The notes beneath the pieces were generated by a model. That model did not search any database. It was not told the DNA's origin and was given only the letters and a program-made list of their open reading frames with translations. From assembly GCF_009828065.1 (NCBI RefSeq), contig NZ_WTYK01000001.1:186001-250000 (forward strand): a stretch of DNA of 64,000 bases. Reading direction: 5' to 3'. This DNA comes from Croceibacterium soli (GTDB taxonomy: Bacteria; Pseudomonadota; Alphaproteobacteria; Sphingomonadales; Sphingomonadaceae). A program made the translations under genes and the position numbers. Below, piece by piece: positions 16,502 through 24,357 of this stretch (position 1 is its first letter; each line of letters opens with the position of its first letter).

Positions 16502-16998
16502 TCGAGGAAGCGGACAAGCGCTTCAGAGTGGAGGAAGTGGATGCGGTGGCCCCGCCGCCCCGCGCGCGCGTCGAGGACGCTGCGGAAGACGCAGCGCCCG
16601 CGGAGAGCGCGAGCCAGAAGCTCGAGCGCAAGAAGGACTATCTCGATGGCTTTCTCTCGCAGAAGCCGGTCGAAGCTGCGGCCGGCGAACCGGGCGGCGA
16701 GCTTTACGAGAACGTTATCGGCGCGCTGAAGGAGATCTTCGACCCGGAGATCCCGGTCAACATCTACGATCTCGGGCTGATCTACGGCGTCGAGGTCAGC
16801 GACGAGGCCGACGTTACGATCATGATGACGCTGACCACCCCGCATTGTCCGGTCGCCGAATCGATGCCCGGCGAAGTCGAGCTGCGCGCCAGCTCCGTGC
16901 CCGGCGTGCGCAGCGCCGAGGTCAACCTGGTGTGGGATCCGCCATGGGACCCCGCCAAGATGAGCGACGAAGCGCGCCTCGAACTGGGCATGTTGTAA
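16498..16998 (+). CDS. SufT/DUF59 (MIP18-like) Fe-S assembly factor
   Basis: 166-residue protein with a variable charged N-terminal half (1-65) and a C-terminal MIP18/PaaD-like domain (about 68-166): IFDPEIPVNIYDLGLIYGVEV, then TLTTPHCPVAESMP with the conserved reactive cysteine, and VNLVWDPPWDPAKMSDEARLELG. Such proteins help deliver Fe-S clusters to targets. The ATG overlaps the sufS stop (ATGA). Often annotated SUF system Fe-S cluster assembly protein or SufT-like; it lacks the long extra domain of classical SufT. Confidence 0.9.
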   Translation: MIEEADKRFRVEEVDAVAPPPRARVEDAAEDAAPAESASQKLERKKDYLDGFLSQKPVEAAAGEPGGELYENVIGALKEIFDPEIPVNIYDLGLIYGVEVSDEADVTIMMTLTTPHCPVAESMPGEVELRASSVPGVRSAEVNLVWDPPWDPAKMSDEARLELGML

Positions 16999-17048
16999 GC
17001 AGGCCCATATCTCCGCCCGTGCACCGGGCGGGAGAAGGAAACGAGCTG

Positions 17049-17405
17049 ATGAGTGACACGAAAACCCGCACCCGCCCCGCCGCCGTCCTGCTGACGCCCG
17101 CGGCCGAGCAGCGCGTTGCGGATCTGATGGCCAGCGCGCCTGAGGGTGCGATCGGCGTGAAGCTTTCCACGCCCCGGCGGGGCTGCTCGGGCCTGGCCTA
17201 TTCGGTCGACTACGTGACCGAGGAAGCTGCGTTCGACGAGAAGATCGAGACGCCCGGCGGCACGTTCTACATCGACGGGGCCAGCGTGCTCTACCTGATC
17301 GGCAGCACGATGGATTGGCGCGAGGACGACTTTACCGCCGGCTTCGTGTTCGAGAACCCCAACGCCAAAGGCGCCTGCGGCTGCGGCGAGAGCTTCACGG
17401 TCTGA
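17049..17405 (+). CDS. sufA: A-type iron-sulfur carrier (HesB/IscA/SufA)
   Basis: 118-residue A-type carrier that transfers clusters from the scaffold to apoproteins. The three ligand cysteines are in PRRGCSGLAYSV and in the C-terminal GACGCGESFTV. ATG 17049 has AAGGAAA about 10 bases upstream. Last gene of the SUF operon, 50 bases after the SufT-like gene. A palindromic repeat pair follows at 17431, with no recognisable terminator. Confidence 0.95.
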   Translation: MSDTKTRTRPAAVLLTPAAEQRVADLMASAPEGAIGVKLSTPRRGCSGLAYSVDYVTEEAAFDEKIETPGGTFYIDGASVLYLIGSTMDWREDDFTAGFVFENPNAKGACGCGESFTV

Positions 17406-17430
17406 GGACTGGCTGACAGGGCGCGCCAGC

Positions 17431-17541
17431 GTCCTTCGACAAGCTCAGGACAAACGGGGAATGGTTGGGACGGGTCTGCGCGCGGCCACCAGGCCCCTTC
17501 ATCCAACGATCTCCGTTCGTGGTGAGCTTGTCGAACCACGA
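17431..17541. repeat. Palindromic repeat pair downstream of the SUF operon
   Basis: GTCCTTCGACAAGCTCAGGAC at the left and GTGGTGAGCTTGTCGAACCAC-type sequence at the right (17519-17539) face each other. The shared core TTCGACAAGCTCA appears inverted. A single unit of the same family is at 19851-19880. Confidence 0.8.
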
Positions 17542-17561
17542 TCAGGCGCAACAGTCGCCCC

Positions 17562-18005
17562 CTAGCGCCTCGCCAACGCCGCAACGCAGGCGGCCCGGTC
17601 CACGTCCGCCCCGTCGCTGGGGCGGCGGGCGTCGACGTACGTGGCCACCGGCTCCGCGCCCGGGCGCAGCGGGTAGAGGAACACGTCGAGCACGCAGGCC
17701 TGGCCCGAAAACTGCAGCTTGCGCATGTCGCCTTCGCGCACGTCGAGGCGCGGGGTGCCGAACTGCTGGATCAGTGCACCGGCATTCTGCTCGATGACCC
17801 GCTCCAGCCCCGGCATGCGCATGATCTGCGGTGCGCGGAAGACGGCGCTCGGCGGAGGTGTGGGGGTCGTCGGCGGGATGCCGGAACGAGGCGGCTGCTG
17901 TTGCGGAGCCGGGGCGGCCGGTCCGCCGGGCGTCGGCACGGCGGCGCAGGCGGCCAGCAGAGGCAGCAGCAGGAGGGCGGCGGCTTTCGATAACTCAGGT
18001 CGCAT
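17562..18005 (-). CDS. Putative lipoprotein, function unknown
   Basis: 147 residues with a lipoprotein signal ending LLAAC (C20), then a Pro/Gln-rich linker (to about residue 55) and a small folded domain (QIMRMPGLERVIEQNAGALIQQFGTPRLDVREGDMRKLQF then CVLDVFLYPL). Two further cysteines (C104 and C139 regions) may pair. Its start lies inside the 3' end of the EI24-like gene (11-base overlap), so the two are probably co-transcribed. I recognise the domain as a common sphingomonad hypothetical but know no function. Confidence 0.8.
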   Translation of the reverse strand: MRPELSKAAALLLLPLLAACAAVPTPGGPAAPAPQQQPPRSGIPPTTPTPPPSAVFRAPQIMRMPGLERVIEQNAGALIQQFGTPRLDVREGDMRKLQFSGQACVLDVFLYPLRPGAEPVATYVDARRPSDGADVDRAACVAALARR

Positions 18006-18690
18006 GGACAGTCCCTAACCGGCGGTGCACGAGATGGGTCGCCGCCGCCGCGCCGAGCACCGGCGCCAGCAAGTTCACGAACGGCACGGCGAGAAGCGCC
18101 GCGATCGCCCCACCGAGCAGGAAGCGTTCGGCCGGGGCGACGGGGGCGAGGTTGGCGGATGCGGACGGCCTGTGGCGCAGCCAGACCATATCGGTCAGCT
18201 CGCGGCCGAGCAGCCAGGCGTTGACCGCCCAGAACAGCAGCGCCGGGCCGATGCCCGTGAAAAGCAGCATCAGCGCGAAGGGCAGGGCAGCGAGGTTGGC
18301 GACCAGCGCCCGCAGCGCACCGCGCAGGCTGTTGCTCAGTTCCTCGGCCAGCGGCAGCTTGCGGGCGGCGGCGGCCGCTTCCGGATAGCATTTGCCTTCG
18401 ACCGCCTCGACGATCTCGTCGGCGAAGAACTGTAGCACGGCCAAGGCGACGATGCGGAACAGCAGCCATGCGCCGATCACGGTCAGGACCACGGCCAGGA
18501 GCCCGCTGAGGCCGTAATCTCTCCCGAAACCGGCTGCATCGAAGGCCGCATCGAGCCCGAATCCCATGGCGATGCCCAGCGTAACGAAAATCGCCAGCGT
18601 CAGCGCCACGCTCTTGGCGATGACCCGCAGCACCGGCGGTTCGGTCAATTGCCCGGCGGCGCGCAGCAGCGATGTCGGCAGGCTGGTCAT
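17995..18690 (-). CDS. EI24/CysZ-like membrane protein
   Basis: 231-residue protein with about six hydrophobic segments in the EI24 (etoposide-induced 2.4) pattern also seen in CysZ sulfate transporters: LPLAEELSNSLRGALRALVANLAALP, GIGPALLFWAVNAWLLGRELTDMVWLRH and APAERFLLGGAIAALLAVPFVNLLAP. The family name does not settle function; in bacteria it may be a transporter or membrane factor. ATG 18690 puts the first helix in a normal place; an upstream in-frame start at 18789 adds an Arg-rich leader and is rejected. Overlaps the downstream lipoprotein gene. Confidence 0.85.
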   Translation of the reverse strand: MTSLPTSLLRAAGQLTEPPVLRVIAKSVALTLAIFVTLGIAMGFGLDAAFDAAGFGRDYGLSGLLAVVLTVIGAWLLFRIVALAVLQFFADEIVEAVEGKCYPEAAAAARKLPLAEELSNSLRGALRALVANLAALPFALMLLFTGIGPALLFWAVNAWLLGRELTDMVWLRHRPSASANLAPVAPAERFLLGGAIAALLAVPFVNLLAPVLGAAAATHLVHRRLGTVHAT

Positions 18691-18800
18691 CCGCCGGGTG
18701 GAGTGCCGCCCGCGGCCACCCAAGTCAATCGCGGCAACCCGCGCTTGGCCGCGCGGGCAAGCGCCGCTAAGGCCGCGGCGCAACTGCACAGGACCCCCAG

Positions 18801-19796
18801 ATGACCGAACCTCGCTTCGACGTACTCGCCATCGGCAATGCCATCGTGGACGTGATGGCTCCTTGCGATGACTCGCTGCTCGAGCGGTTCGCGATGGCGA
18901 AGGGCGGCATGACGCTGATCGACGACGCGGAGGCGACCACGCTCTATGAGGCGATGGGCCCGGCGCGGGAGATTTCCGGCGGTTCGGCGGCGAACACCAT
19001 CGCCGGCCTGGCGGCGCTCGGCGCCAAGTGCGCCTTCGTCGGCCAGGTGGCGGAGGACCAGCTCGGCGAGGTCTTCGCCCACGACATCCGCGCCGCCGGC
19101 GTTCATTTCGCCACCGCCGCGCGCCCGGGCGAGCCGCCGACCGCGCGCTGCCTTATCTTCGTCACGCCGGATGGGCAGCGCACGATGAACACCTATCTCG
19201 GGGCGACCCAGTTCCTTCCGCCATCGGCGCTTGACCTCGAAGCCGTCGCTGCGGCGAAGATCCTCTATCTCGAAGGCTACCTGTGGGATCCGGAAGAGCC
19301 GCGCGCGGCCATGCGCCGGGCGATCGCCGCCGCGCGCGAGGCCGGCCGGCAGGTGGCGCTGACGCTGTCCGATCCGTTCGTGATCACGCGCCATGGCGAC
19401 GATTTTCGCGCACTGATCGCCGAAGGACTGCTCGACATCCTGTTCTGCAACGAGAGCGAACTTGCAGCGATGACCGGCAAGGACGATTTCGAGGAGGGCC
19501 TCGCGCAGCTCGGCTCGCAAGTGCCGGTGCTGGTGGTCACCCGCAGCGAGAAGGGCGCGGTTGCCGTGCGCGGATCGGAACGCGCCGAAGTGCCGGCCGA
19601 ACCGGTCGGCGAAGTGGTCGACACGACCGGTGCCGGCGACCTGTTCGCCGCCGGGTTCCTGTTCGGCCATGTGCGCGGCAAGAGCCTGGAAATGTCGCTG
19701 ACGATCGGCGCTGTCGCAGCCGCCGAGATCATCTCCCACTTCGGCGCCCGCCCGGAGGCCGACCTGAAGGCGCTGGTGGAGAAGCGGCTCCGCTAA
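18801..19796 (+). CDS. Adenosine kinase (PfkB family)
   Basis: 331-residue ribokinase-family sugar kinase, of the type annotated adenosine kinase in alphaproteobacteria; converts adenosine to AMP in purine salvage. PfkB signatures are clear: GGSAANTIAGLAALG near residue 60 and the catalytic VDTTGAGDLFAAGFLFG near residue 272 with the base aspartate. AGGACCCCC before the ATG gives a ribosome site. Monocistronic: divergent from the EI24-like gene and convergent with purD across a repeat-filled gap. Confidence 0.9.
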   Translation: MTEPRFDVLAIGNAIVDVMAPCDDSLLERFAMAKGGMTLIDDAEATTLYEAMGPAREISGGSAANTIAGLAALGAKCAFVGQVAEDQLGEVFAHDIRAAGVHFATAARPGEPPTARCLIFVTPDGQRTMNTYLGATQFLPPSALDLEAVAAAKILYLEGYLWDPEEPRAAMRRAIAAAREAGRQVALTLSDPFVITRHGDDFRALIAEGLLDILFCNESELAAMTGKDDFEEGLAQLGSQVPVLVVTRSEKGAVAVRGSERAEVPAEPVGEVVDTTGAGDLFAAGFLFGHVRGKSLEMSLTIGAVAAAEIISHFGARPEADLKALVEKRLR

Positions 19797-19850
19797 CAGG
19801 TACTGCCGTTCGCCCTTAGCCTGTCGAGGGGCGGGAAGCGCGGTGCCAGT

Positions 19851-19880
19851 CGTGGTTCGACAAGCTCACCACGAACGGAG
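19851..19880. repeat. Single palindromic unit, TTCGACAAGCTCA family
   Basis: CGTGGTTCGACAAGC followed by TCACCACGAACGGAG; arms GTGGT and ACCAC. Same family as 17431-17541. Confidence 0.7.
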
Positions 19881-19942
19881 GTGGGGCCCGAAACGGTTGT
19901 TTAGTGTCCGCTGCCGATCAGAACCTTCGCCCGATCCTACTC

Positions 19943-20035
19943 CGTCACCCTGAACTTGGTTCAGGGTCCATTTCTCCGCCCGCACTGTCGCGGCTGTGGA
20001 AGCATGGATGCTGAAACAAGTTCAGCATGACGGGA
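19943..20035. repeat. Palindromic repeat pair, CCCTGAACTTG family
   Basis: CGTCACCCTGAACTTGG then TTCAGGGTCCA on the left, and TGGATGCTGAAACAAG then TTCAGCATGACGGG on the right, inverted relative to each other. Same family as 14293-14386. Confidence 0.8.
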
Positions 20036-20087
20036 GGCGGGGCGGGGCACGCCGAAGCGGGTCGCGTAGCGGCCGCCAGCGAAGGCC

Positions 20088-21392
20088 CTAGCCTTCTGCC
20101 CGTTTGGCCTCGCGGGCGACTTCGCGCCAGCCGATGTCGCGGCGGCAGAAGCCGGTCGGGAAGTCGATCGCGTCGACGGCGCGGTAGGCGGCCTGCTGCG
20201 CTTCAGCCACGGCGGGCGCGCGTGCCGTCACGTTGAGCACGCGGCCGCCGCTGGCCACGAGCGTGCCGCTGCCGTCCAGCGCCGTTCCGGCATGGAAGAC
20301 TTTCGCACCCGTCGCCTCTGCCTCGGCAATCCCCTTGATCGCACCGCCTTTCGCCGGCGTGTCCGGGTAGCCCTTGGCCGCCATAACGACCGTGAGCGCC
20401 GTGCCCTGCGAGAACTTGGGCGGGGGCAGCGAGGAGAGGCTGTTGGTGGCGCAGGCGTAAAGGTATTCGCCAAGGTCGCTTTCCAGCCGCATCATCAGCA
20501 CCTGGCACTCGGGATCACCGAAGCGGCAGTTGTATTCGACCAGCTTCGGGCCATCGCGCGTCAGCATCAGCCCGGCATAGAGCACGCCCGAATAGGGCAT
20601 GCCTTCCTGCGCCATAGTGTGGACGGTCGGCGCGATGATCCGCTGCAGCGCCTCGCCCCGCAGTTCGGGCGTCAGCACCGGCGCGGGGCTGTAGGCGCCC
20701 ATGCCGCCGGTGTTCGGACCGGTGTCGCCCTCACCCACGCGCTTGTGGTCCTGCGCGCAGCCGAACGGTACGATCGTGGAGCCGTCGGTAATTGCGAAGT
20801 AGCTGGCCTCCTCGCCCTCCATGAATTCCTCGATCACCACTTCCGCGCCGGCCTGCCCGAACGCGCCGCCGAACATGTCGGCGAGCGCGTCCTCCGCCTC
20901 CTGACGGCTCTCGGCGATCACGACGCCCTTGCCGGCGGCCAGCCCGTCCGCCTTGAGCACGTAGGGCGCGGCGAACCGGTCGAGCGCCGCCAGCGCGTCT
21001 GCGAGCGACGCCGTGCGGACATAGCCGGCGGTCGGGATCCCGGCGCGTTCGCAGAGGTCCTTGGTGAAGCCCTTGCTCCCTTCCAGCTGCGCCGCCGCCC
21101 TTGACGGGCCGAACACCGCGATACCCTTGCCACGCAAGGAGTCCGCCAGCCCGTCGACCAGCGGCGCCTCAGGCCCGACTACGACGAAGCCGATCTGTTT
21201 CGCGGCGCAGAACGCGGCCACGGCGGCATGATCGGTCACTTGCAGCTCCACGAGCTCGGCATGTGCCGCCACGCCGGGATTGCCCGGGCTGGCGTAGAGC
21301 GTACCGCCCTCGGCCGCGATGAAGCGGGATTGCGCCAGCTTCCACGCCAGCGCATGCTCGCGCCCGCCCGATCCCAGCAAGAGGATATTCAT
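20088..21392 (-). CDS. purD: Phosphoribosylamine-glycine ligase
   Basis: ATP-grasp enzyme of purine synthesis making glycinamide ribonucleotide; 434 residues. Landmarks: [19 protein letters not shown] at the start, [46 protein letters not shown], the ATP-grasp GMGAYSPAP and the metal-site region [17 protein letters not shown] 21392 has AGTAGGG upstream; the longer in-frame reading (to 21485) runs antisense into xseA. Its start codon and that of xseA share the palindrome CATG, so the two genes diverge from the same four bases. Confidence 0.97.
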   Translation of the reverse strand: MNILLLGSGGREHALAWKLAQSRFIAAEGGTLYASPGNPGVAAHAELVELQVTDHAAVAAFCAAKQIGFVVVGPEAPLVDGLADSLRGKGIAVFGPSRAAAQLEGSKGFTKDLCERAGIPTAGYVRTASLADALAALDRFAAPYVLKADGLAAGKGVVIAESRQEAEDALADMFGGAFGQAGAEVVIEEFMEGEEASYFAITDGSTIVPFGCAQDHKRVGEGDTGPNTGGMGAYSPAPVLTPELRGEALQRIIAPTVHTMAQEGMPYSGVLYAGLMLTRDGPKLVEYNCRFGDPECQVLMMRLESDLGEYLYACATNSLSSLPPPKFSQGTALTVVMAAKGYPDTPAKGGAIKGIAEAEATGAKVFHAGTALDGSGTLVASGGRVLNVTARAPAVAEAQQAAYRAVDAIDFPTGFCRRDIGWREVAREAKRAEG

Positions 21393-22845
21393 GTCCGGCC
21401 CTACTTTCGAAGACGATGATCCAAACGATGCCGGGCTCGTAGCCAAGGGTCTCGCCGGGGACAACGCCGCCCCGCTCTCGATCACCGAAATTTCCCAGCT
21501 GCTGAAGCGTACTGTCGAGGACCGCTTTGGCTATGTGAAGCTGCGCGGGGAGCTGTCCGGCGTCAAGCGCGCCGCCTCGGGCCATCTCTACTGCTGCCTG
21601 AAGGACGACAAGGCGGTGATCGACGGGGTCATGTGGCGCACGGGCGTCCAGCGGCTCGGCTTCGTGCCGGAAGACGGGATCGAGGTCGTCGCCACCGGCA
21701 AGCTGACGACGTATCCGGGCCGCTCGAAGTACCAGATCGTCATCGAGCGGATGGAGATCGCCGGCGAAGGGGCCCTGCTGGCGCTGCTGGAGAAGACCCG
21801 CCGGCGGCTCGAGGCCGAAGGGCTGTTCGCCGCCGAGCGCAAGCGGCCGCTGCCGTTCCTGCCGCTGGTGATCGGCGTCGTCACCTCGCCGACGGGAGCG
21901 GTGATCCGCGACATCCTCCACCGCCTGGCGGACCGCTTCCCCAGCCGGGTGCTGGTCTGGCCGGTGCTGGTGCAGGGGCAGGGCTCGGCCGAGCAAGTCG
22001 CTGCCGCGCTCCGCGGGTTTGCCGAGCTCACCCACGGCGGCGCGATCCCTCGCCCGGACCTGCTGATCGTCGCCCGGGGCGGCGGCTCGATCGAGGACTT
22101 GTGGGGCTTCAACGAGGAAGTCGTGGTGCGGGCCATCGCCGGATCGCCGATCCCGGTGATCAGCGCTGTCGGCCACGAGACCGACACCACGCTGGCGGAC
22201 CACGCCGCCGACCGCCGCGCGCCGACGCCCACAGCGGCGGCGGAGATCGCCGTGCCGGTCCTGCGGGAGCTGTCCGCCGCGATCGACGAATTCGGCTTGC
22301 GGATGCGCAAGTGCACTCACCGCCCGCTGACGCTCGGCCGCGAACGGCTGGAAGGGCGGCTGCTGCGCATGCCCCGGCCGGAGACGCTGGTCGCGCAGGC
22401 GGCGCAGAAGCTCGACGATGCGGCCGAGCGCTTGCGCCGCGGTCTGGCCGACCGGGCGGTGCGCGCGCGTACGGTGCTGCAGGACGATCGCCACAGGCTC
22501 TCTGCGCCCTTGCTGCAGTCGAACATGAAGGCGGCCAAGCAGCGCTTCGACACGACGCGGTTCAGCGCCGATCTCGTGCTGCGCCGCATCGCGGAGCGGC
22601 GCGAGCGGCTGGACGCGCTGGAGCGCGTGCGGCGGCAGCTCGATCCCAAGGCGCCGCTGGCGCGCGGCTACGCTCTCGTCAGCGCGGCGGGGCAGCCGGT
22701 GATCGCCACGCGCGATTCGGCGGCGAAGCAAACCCTGCTGACCCTGGAGTTCGCCGACGGAACGCTCGACGTGGTGCCGGGCGGCGCGCCGAAGAAACGC
22801 CCTGCCGCGCCCAAGCCTGCCGGGGAGCAGCCGAAATTGCTTTAG
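21391..22845 (+). CDS. xseA: Exodeoxyribonuclease VII large subunit
   Basis: Catalytic subunit of exonuclease VII, which degrades single-stranded DNA; 484 residues. Has the N-terminal OB-fold ([40 protein letters not shown]), the core [67 protein letters not shown] and a long Arg-rich helical C-terminal half. ATG 21391 follows AAGAGGAT at 5 bases. The small subunit xseB is not in the window. Start codon interlocked with purD. Confidence 0.96.
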   Translation: MSGPTFEDDDPNDAGLVAKGLAGDNAAPLSITEISQLLKRTVEDRFGYVKLRGELSGVKRAASGHLYCCLKDDKAVIDGVMWRTGVQRLGFVPEDGIEVVATGKLTTYPGRSKYQIVIERMEIAGEGALLALLEKTRRRLEAEGLFAAERKRPLPFLPLVIGVVTSPTGAVIRDILHRLADRFPSRVLVWPVLVQGQGSAEQVAAALRGFAELTHGGAIPRPDLLIVARGGGSIEDLWGFNEEVVVRAIAGSPIPVISAVGHETDTTLADHAADRRAPTPTAAAEIAVPVLRELSAAIDEFGLRMRKCTHRPLTLGRERLEGRLLRMPRPETLVAQAAQKLDDAAERLRRGLADRAVRARTVLQDDRHRLSAPLLQSNMKAAKQRFDTTRFSADLVLRRIAERRERLDALERVRRQLDPKAPLARGYALVSAAGQPVIATRDSAAKQTLLTLEFADGTLDVVPGGAPKKRPAAPKPAGEQPKLL

Positions 22846-22871
22846 ACCGAAGCGCTTGGTAGGAGCGGGCC

Positions 22872-23075
22872 ATGTTGATGTCTTCCGGCGAGAACGCCGC
22901 CACGCTGCTTTATGGCCCGAACGGTTTTCGAGTGATCAGGCCCGGCCACTTTGTGCTCTGTGCCGTCACCGGCGAGCCTATTCCACTTGAGGAACTGCGC
23001 TACTGGTCGGTCGACCGGCAGGAAGCCTATGCCAGCCCCGAGATCGCGGCGAGGCGCCTGACGGGCGGCGAATGA
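22872..23075 (+). CDS. DUF2093 domain protein
   Basis: 67-residue alphaproteobacterial protein of the DUF2093 family, recognisable from AATLLYGPNGFRVIRPGHFVLCAVTGEPIPLEELRYWSVDRQEAY. Function unknown; typically sits next to xseA or a cell-wall peptidase gene as here. TAGGAG precedes the start at 22872; an ATG two codons later is also possible. The next gene begins four bases before its stop (ATGA), so they are translated together. Confidence 0.88.
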   Translation: MLMSSGENAATLLYGPNGFRVIRPGHFVLCAVTGEPIPLEELRYWSVDRQEAYASPEIAARRLTGGE

Positions 23076-24004
23076 CGCGTCTGCGGGCAGGCATTTCGGG
23101 CCTCTTGGCCGGCGCGGCCGTGCTTGCTGTCGCAAGTTGCGTTGCACCTCCGGCCGGGCCGCCGGTGGGCCAGGGGGATCAGGTGGTGGTCCAGCCCATC
23201 CCGTCCCCTTCCCCGCGCCCCGCGCTGCCGGCGGCCGGGCCGACCACCTTCGTGTTTTCCGGTGAGCTGACCCAGGGCGGCTGGATCCGCGGACAGGCAC
23301 CGGCAGGCACGGTCTCGGCCCGCCTCGGTTCGCAGCCGCTGGTGCTCGACGCCGAAGGGCGCTTCTTTGCTGCTTTCGATCGGGATGCCGGATCCTCGGC
23401 CGTGCTCATGGCCCAACTCGCCGACGGGCGAACCGTCGAAAGCCCGCTCGCCATTGCTCCGCGTGCGTGGAACATCGAGCGCGTGAACGTCGCCCGGAGG
23501 CCGGGCGGGGCTACCGAAGAGTTCATGCGGATCCGCCGGCCGGAGCTGGACCGCATTGCCGCGGCGCGGGGCGTGGAGTCCCCGATCGCCGGATGGCGGC
23601 AGGACTTCATCTGGCCCGCGAAAGGGCGGATCTCCGGCCGCTTCGGTTCGCAGCGCATCTATCGCGGCGGGGAGGCGGGCAGCTATCACTCCGGGATCGA
23701 CATCGCCACTGGCGGAAGCGGCGCGCCGTTCGTCGCCCCGGCCGACGGAGTCGTGGTGCTGGCGGCCGAGACCCCATTCTCTCTGGAAGGGCACCTGCTG
23801 ATCATCGACCACGGCGCTGGGCTCAACAGCGCCTTCCTGCATTGTTCGCGCTTGGCGGTGAGGGAAGGCGATGTCGTGCGCCAGGGCCAGCATATCGGCA
23901 ACATCGGGGCATCCGGCCGGGCGACCGGGCCGCACCTGCACTGGAGCCTCATGTGGCGCGGCGCGCGTCTCGATCCGCTGTTGTTCACCGGTCCGATGGG
24001 GTGA
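23072..24004 (+). CDS. M23 (LytM) metallopeptidase lipoprotein
   Basis: 310-residue envelope protein with a lipoprotein signal ending AVASC (C23), a Pro-rich linker, a beta-rich region with a TonB-independent adhesin-like look (60-130), and a C-terminal M23 peptidase domain with zinc ligands in SYHSGIDIA (H206, D210) and GPHLHW (H288, H290). All catalytic residues are present, so it could cut peptidoglycan cross-links during growth or division. Overlaps the DUF2093 gene by four bases. Confidence 0.92.
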   Translation: MTRLRAGISGLLAGAAVLAVASCVAPPAGPPVGQGDQVVVQPIPSPSPRPALPAAGPTTFVFSGELTQGGWIRGQAPAGTVSARLGSQPLVLDAEGRFFAAFDRDAGSSAVLMAQLADGRTVESPLAIAPRAWNIERVNVARRPGGATEEFMRIRRPELDRIAAARGVESPIAGWRQDFIWPAKGRISGRFGSQRIYRGGEAGSYHSGIDIATGGSGAPFVAPADGVVVLAAETPFSLEGHLLIIDHGAGLNSAFLHCSRLAVREGDVVRQGQHIGNIGASGRATGPHLHWSLMWRGARLDPLLFTGPMG

Positions 24005-24357
24005 CTGGCAGTAGAGCGCATCTAAAGTTTTCTCGAAGTTCATGGTGTTGTAATTTTGCATCCCACAGAACGTTTCGACTGAAACATCCTTACTCTCCTA
24101 TATCATTTGTCGACATACGGAGGGCTTTGATCGGCTTCGCGAGCCGTGTGGCAAATTGGTTACAGATGAAAATCAATGTCTGCCGCGCTCGGTACAAACG
24201 CTTTACCGGGCAAGCGCTTTTCCCCCAATGACACCCATCATTTCCCGCATGGGTTCGTACGTTCCGGGTACGAATTAAGGCCGAGCGGCCGCCGAGCGGG
24301 AGTGTTTCAGGCATCGTCGCAGTTCGGGCGGCGGCCTCGGGAAAAAGGGACTGGACC
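24005..24357. other. AT-richer leader region of the TonB receptor gene
   Basis: No gene seen. The first 200 bases are clearly lower in GC than the surroundings. Possible sites: an inverted repeat GTTTC-GACT-GAAAC at 24072-24085 and the perfect palindrome AAGCGCTT at 24212-24219, which could be the core of a LacI-type operator. No riboswitch motif such as a B12 box was found. Confidence 0.5.

Larger units (their letters stand above)
19797..20087. other. Gap between convergent genes, filled with palindromic repeats
   Basis: Between the adenosine kinase and purD stops. It holds one unit of the TTCGACAAGCTCA family (19851-19880) and one pair of the CCTGAACTTG/CAAGTTCAG family (19943-20035). No gene seen. 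The hairpins may act as the terminators of both genes, although no T-tract is present. Confidence 0.7.

Noticed and set aside
14293-20035. CRISPR array
   Set aside because: The repeats are few, palindromic, unevenly spaced and of several families; no cas gene.
24005-24357. Cobalamin riboswitch before the TonB receptor
   Set aside because: No B12-box-like sequence and no suitable helices recognised.
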